Assembly (NCBI RefSeq): GCF_000238915.1
Contig: NZ_BAEG01000113.1
Span: 40,580 to 104,579, forward strand
Direction of reading: 5' to 3'
Source of the DNA: Arthrobacter globiformis NBRC 12137
GTDB taxonomy: Bacteria > Actinomycetota > Actinomycetes > Actinomycetales > Micrococcaceae
DNA length: 64,000 bases
Part shown: piece by piece, positions 61,396-64,000 of the stretch
Numbering within the stretch: position 1 is the first letter of the stretch
Layout of the letters: every line of letters begins with the position of its first letter
Translations under genes and position numbers: made by a program
The notes under the pieces: model-generated
Told to the model about the DNA's origin: nothing
Seen by the model: only the letters and a program-made list of their open reading frames with translations
The model's database searches: none

Positions 61396-61719
61396 ATGAC
61401 CGAAAGGGAACACGACTGGGATCTGTGGCAGGAGTTCGACCGGCTCCCGCCCGCAGGTCCTGACCGCGTCGCGGGACTGCCCGGCGGACAGCCAGAGGGC
61501 TTTGGCTTCCGCACCGGCGTACGCAGCGTGCGGGTGGCCTTCGGGTTCGCGGTATATGCCCTGATCCTGGGGAGCATATTGGTCCTCACCGGTGCCGTGG
61601 TGTTCATCGCCCAGGGGCACTGGCTGATGCTCGGGCTGATGGTGCTGGTCGAGGTGGTCTTCATCCTTGCGTTCAGCCGGCTGGCGCGGCTGGCCCGCAT
61701 CCGGCGTCTGGGGCACTAA
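61396..61719 (+). CDS. Small two-helix membrane protein (paralogue B)
   Basis: 107 residues, same length and layout as the protein at 51859-52182: DLWQEFDRLPPAGPDRVAGLPGG, then FGFAVYALILGSILVLTGAVVFIA and WLMLGLMVLVEVVFILAF, and a basic RIRRL tail. Changes are mostly conservative, so both copies are probably under selection. Each copy is followed by a small dimeric-barrel-like protein gene. Unknown function. Confidence 0.8.
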   Translation: MTEREHDWDLWQEFDRLPPAGPDRVAGLPGGQPEGFGFRTGVRSVRVAFGFAVYALILGSILVLTGAVVFIAQGHWLMLGLMVLVEVVFILAFSRLARLARIRRLGH

Positions 61720-61729
61720 AGGGCCTGCC

Positions 61730-62119
61730 ATGGACGACTTCATCGCCTATCTGGACACATCCGAGGTCCAGGCCGGGAAGCTTGAGGAGCTCAAGGTGGC
61801 CATGGCTGATCTGGCCGCGTTCGTAGAGCTGAATGAGCCGCGGATCCTCGCCTACCGCGTCTATTTCTCCGCGGATGGCTCGACGATGAGCGTCTTGCAC
61901 TTTCATCCGGACGTGGCGTCACTGGAGTTTCACATGCAGGTGGCAGGGCCCAAATTCCCTCCCATTGCCCCGTTCGTCAAGATGCGGTCCATCGAAGTGT
62001 TTGGCCGCCCGACCGAGGATCTCGTCTCACAGCTTCAGGCCAAGGCGAGGCTCCTCGGCGACGCCACGGTCGTTATACGGGACTTCCACGCCGGGTTCGA
62101 CCGCCTGCCGGGTGACTAG
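61730..62119 (+). CDS. Small dimeric alpha/beta-barrel-like protein
   Basis: 129 residues. DFIAYLDTSEVQAGKLEELKVAMADLAAFVELNEPRILAYRVYF and MSVLHFHPDVASLEFHMQVAGP suggest an antibiotic-biosynthesis-monooxygenase/EthD-like fold. No catalytic residues can be assigned. 10 bases after the membrane protein, likely co-transcribed. Confidence 0.7.
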   Translation: MDDFIAYLDTSEVQAGKLEELKVAMADLAAFVELNEPRILAYRVYFSADGSTMSVLHFHPDVASLEFHMQVAGPKFPPIAPFVKMRSIEVFGRPTEDLVSQLQAKARLLGDATVVIRDFHAGFDRLPGD

Positions 62120-62156
62120 ATCGACGGGGCAAACGGTACCTGCCACCGTCGTTTCC

Positions 62157-63572
62157 CTACGCCGCCTTCCGCTCCCGCCACATCAACGACACCACGAACG
62201 TCACGGCGCATAGGCCCAGCATCACCAGCACCATCCGGCCCCAGTTCTCCTGGGTGACGCCCGTGCCGTAGAAGATGCCGATCATCACCGTGGCGCTGAT
62301 GGCGCCGACGTACCGGCAGGTCTGGAAAATCCCGGCGGCCACTCCCCTGTCCTCCGGCGCGGCCGAGAGGTACAGCCCCTGGTTGGAGGCGATGCTGACC
62401 GACCCGTACGGCACGCCCATCAGGGCCGTCAGCACCAGCACCAGCAGGACGGCGAATGACGCCGTCAGCAGCCACAGTGCCGCTGCCGCCACGGTCAAAA
62501 GTACGACGCCGGCAATCAGCACCCGCCGCACACCGAACCGGTCGATCGCCCGCACGGCGAGCGGCGTGACGACGACGGACATCGCCGCCAGCGGCAGCAT
62601 CAGCACTCCCACCACACCCGGGTTGTAGCCCGCAGCCTCCTGCAGCAGCTGCGGCAGGCCGAAGAACGCGAAGTAGTAGACGCCGCTGAACACCGTGAAG
62701 CCCAGATAGACCATCAGCAGAGGGCGGTTCCTGCCGAGCAGCCGCAGGTCCAGGAACGGGCGGTCGAAGCGCAGCTCACGCCAGGCAAACAGCACTGCGA
62801 GCACCATGGCTCCTCCCAGCAGCCACCAGCGGGACCCGGGCAGTGCATTCAGCAGGCCCATGAGCAGCAGCACCATACCGCCCGTGAACGCGAGGATGCC
62901 GGGGATGTCGGAATCGCGCAGCAGGGTGGCGATTTTTCCCTGTTCCCTGCGCTCGTCCGGTGGGGCGGCCTTCCGCACGATGAGCAGTGCGGCCAGTGCG
63001 AGCGGGACGTTGATTAGGAACAGCGCCTGCCAGCCGACCAGGCTCACCAGCAGCCCGCCCACCACAGGGCCCACCGCCGCCCCGGAGGTGTTGGCCATCT
63101 GGATGCGGCCCAGCGGCCTTGTTGAAGTCGTGTCGGCCAGTTTGGCGAGGGTGCCGACCATGACGACGGCGCTCGGGTACGCCGTCGCCGTCCCCAATGC
63201 CATGAGCGCGCGGGCGACGCAGACGAACACGAAGTTGGGTGAGAAGGGCGCCAGCGCGCAGGACACCGCAACCAGCCCCATGCCGAGCATGAAGAGTTTC
63301 CGCGGCCCGAACCGGTCGGCCAGCCGCCCCATCAGGGGCTGGCCCGCTGCCGAGGTGATGTAGAAAGCGGTGATCACCCAGGTGACTGTGGCGACGTCGA
63401 GCCGGAAGTCCTCGCGCAGCACCACCAGGGCGACGGCGATCATCGACGAGTTCAGCGGGTTCAGCGACGTGCCCAGGCTGAGGCCTGCCACGGCAAGGCC
63501 GGTGCGCTGGCGGGTCTGACTACCGGTGCGGGGAGAGTTGCTCACGGCAACAGTCTTTCGCACTGGCCACAT
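62157..63572 (-). CDS. MFS drug exporter, DHA2 type
   Basis: 471 residues, about 14 membrane segments. SLGTSLNPLNSSMIAVALVVLREDFRLDVATVTWVITAFYITSAAGQPLMGRLADRFGPRKLF combines the DHA2 first segment with the loop 2-3 motif; GRIQMANTSGAAVGPVVGGLLVSLVGWQALFLINVP is motif C. Probable proton-coupled efflux. An alternative GTG start is at 63545; neither has a clear ribosome site. Confidence 0.88.
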   Translation of the reverse strand: MWPVRKTVAVSNSPRTGSQTRQRTGLAVAGLSLGTSLNPLNSSMIAVALVVLREDFRLDVATVTWVITAFYITSAAGQPLMGRLADRFGPRKLFMLGMGLVAVSCALAPFSPNFVFVCVARALMALGTATAYPSAVVMVGTLAKLADTTSTRPLGRIQMANTSGAAVGPVVGGLLVSLVGWQALFLINVPLALAALLIVRKAAPPDERREQGKIATLLRDSDIPGILAFTGGMVLLLMGLLNALPGSRWWLLGGAMVLAVLFAWRELRFDRPFLDLRLLGRNRPLLMVYLGFTVFSGVYYFAFFGLPQLLQEAAGYNPGVVGVLMLPLAAMSVVVTPLAVRAIDRFGVRRVLIAGVVLLTVAAAALWLLTASFAVLLVLVLTALMGVPYGSVSIASNQGLYLSAAPEDRGVAAGIFQTCRYVGAISATVMIGIFYGTGVTQENWGRMVLVMLGLCAVTFVVSLMWRERKAA

Positions 63573-63818
63573 CTACTGCGAACTCATTGCCGAGACGCTG
63601 CTGTAGGCCGCTCTGCGCTTCTACCCTGGGTCTCACATCGCGCCCAAGCAGGTAACACGAATACCCCCGTGCTGAGATCACCGATACCGCGAGTTCTTTC
63701 AGCGGCTCCAGTGGGGCCCTGTTCAGACCGGTAACCATGATTTGGGGACGGATCTATTCGTCCAAGTCCGCTCGGCGAACCTCGTCGATCTCGGAACTGT
63801 GATCGGCGTCCAAGTTGA

Positions 63819-64000
63819 AAAGGATCAACCGGGGGCCGACCCCCGGCCTTCGACAAAGAGGACTACAAAGGTCGCAACGTCGTCGAACGCAACTTCAACA
63901 TCTTCAAACAGTGGCGAGCCCTGGCGACCCGCTACGACAAACTCGCCCTTACCTACCGCGGCGGAGCGGTCCTTCAGGCAATGAGCATCTGGTTGACGGC
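63819..64000 (+). mobile_element. 3' part of an IS5-family transposase, cut by the window end
   Basis: After an in-frame TGA at 63816 the frame reads GSTGGRPPAFDKEDYKGRNVVERNFNIFKQWRALATRYDKLALTYRGGAVLQAMSIWL. FDKxxYKxRNVVERxFxxxKQWR is the C-terminal DDE region of actinobacterial IS5-type transposases, with the catalytic Glu in RNVVER. The N-terminal catalytic part is absent, so this is a truncated copy. The frame runs off the window. Confidence 0.85.

Noticed and set aside
1..64000. CRISPR arrays, rRNA, complete insertion sequences or prophage
   Set aside because: No regularly spaced repeats, rRNA-like sequence, intact transposase or phage structural genes were seen.

Overview
The window is high-GC actinobacterial chromosome. 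Gene style (frequent GTG/TTG starts, GGAGG-type ribosome sites, Excalibur and LTAC lipoproteins, many MFS carriers, a dispersed TTTCGACAGGCTCAACCACCG repeat) suggests a soil member of the Micrococcaceae close to Arthrobacter or Pseudarthrobacter. The genus is inferred from style, not from a marker gene. No rRNA, tRNA or CRISPR array was found.

Layout. 1-3.7 kb: a truncated lipoprotein, an unknown cytosolic protein, a GntR/UTRA regulator and a secreted subtilisin. 3.9-9.4 kb: a complete L-rhamnonate catabolic operon (transporter, dehydrogenase, rhamnonate dehydratase, diketo-acid hydrolase) under an IclR regulator, with palindromic operators. 9.5-11.3 kb: a rearranged patch in which a second gntR copy is split in two and its halves lie on opposite strands around an Excalibur lipoprotein. 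11.8-15.8 kb: a nucleoside module (nucleoside hydrolase and MFS, divergent from ribokinase and a GNAT protein).

16.4-29.1 kb is the most notable part: a lower-GC defence island. A 5-methylcytosine methyltransferase faces a five-gene, translationally coupled minus-strand operon: Z1-domain ATPase, PD-(D/E)XK protein, GHKL (MORC/Hsp90-like) ATPase, an unknown protein and a DUF6339-like protein. This is the gene set of the Mza (methylation, Z1, ATPase) type of system. Directly upstream, on the same strand, is a coupled pair: a receiver-domain protein with an unrecognised output domain, and a hybrid ATPase carrying an N-terminal MORC-like GHKL domain followed by a histidine-kinase-like DHp and CA core. 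An IS3-type relic lies between the two blocks. The architecture suggests nucleic-acid restriction linked to a two-component-like switch.

29.3-42.8 kb: efflux MFS, a multiply frameshifted pseudogene, a DUF4352-like membrane protein, a TPR-LuxR regulator beside a SemiSWEET-like protein and a flavin monooxygenase, and a DUF808 plus lipid-kinase pair inserted into a dead copy of the neighbouring ProP-like MFS gene. 43-46.6 kb: a cytoplasmic sulfatase with its formylglycine-generating enzyme. 47-54 kb: BASS transporter, DUF1622, DUF1254/1214 and assorted membrane proteins, and a GAF-like/LuxR regulator. 54.3-58.3 kb: a NarL-type two-component system divergent from an ABC permease and ATPase. 58.4-62.1 kb: HxlR regulator divergent from an SDR, a thioesterase and a TDT carrier with a nonsense codon near its original start. 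The window ends with a DHA2-type MFS and the 3' part of an IS5-family transposase.
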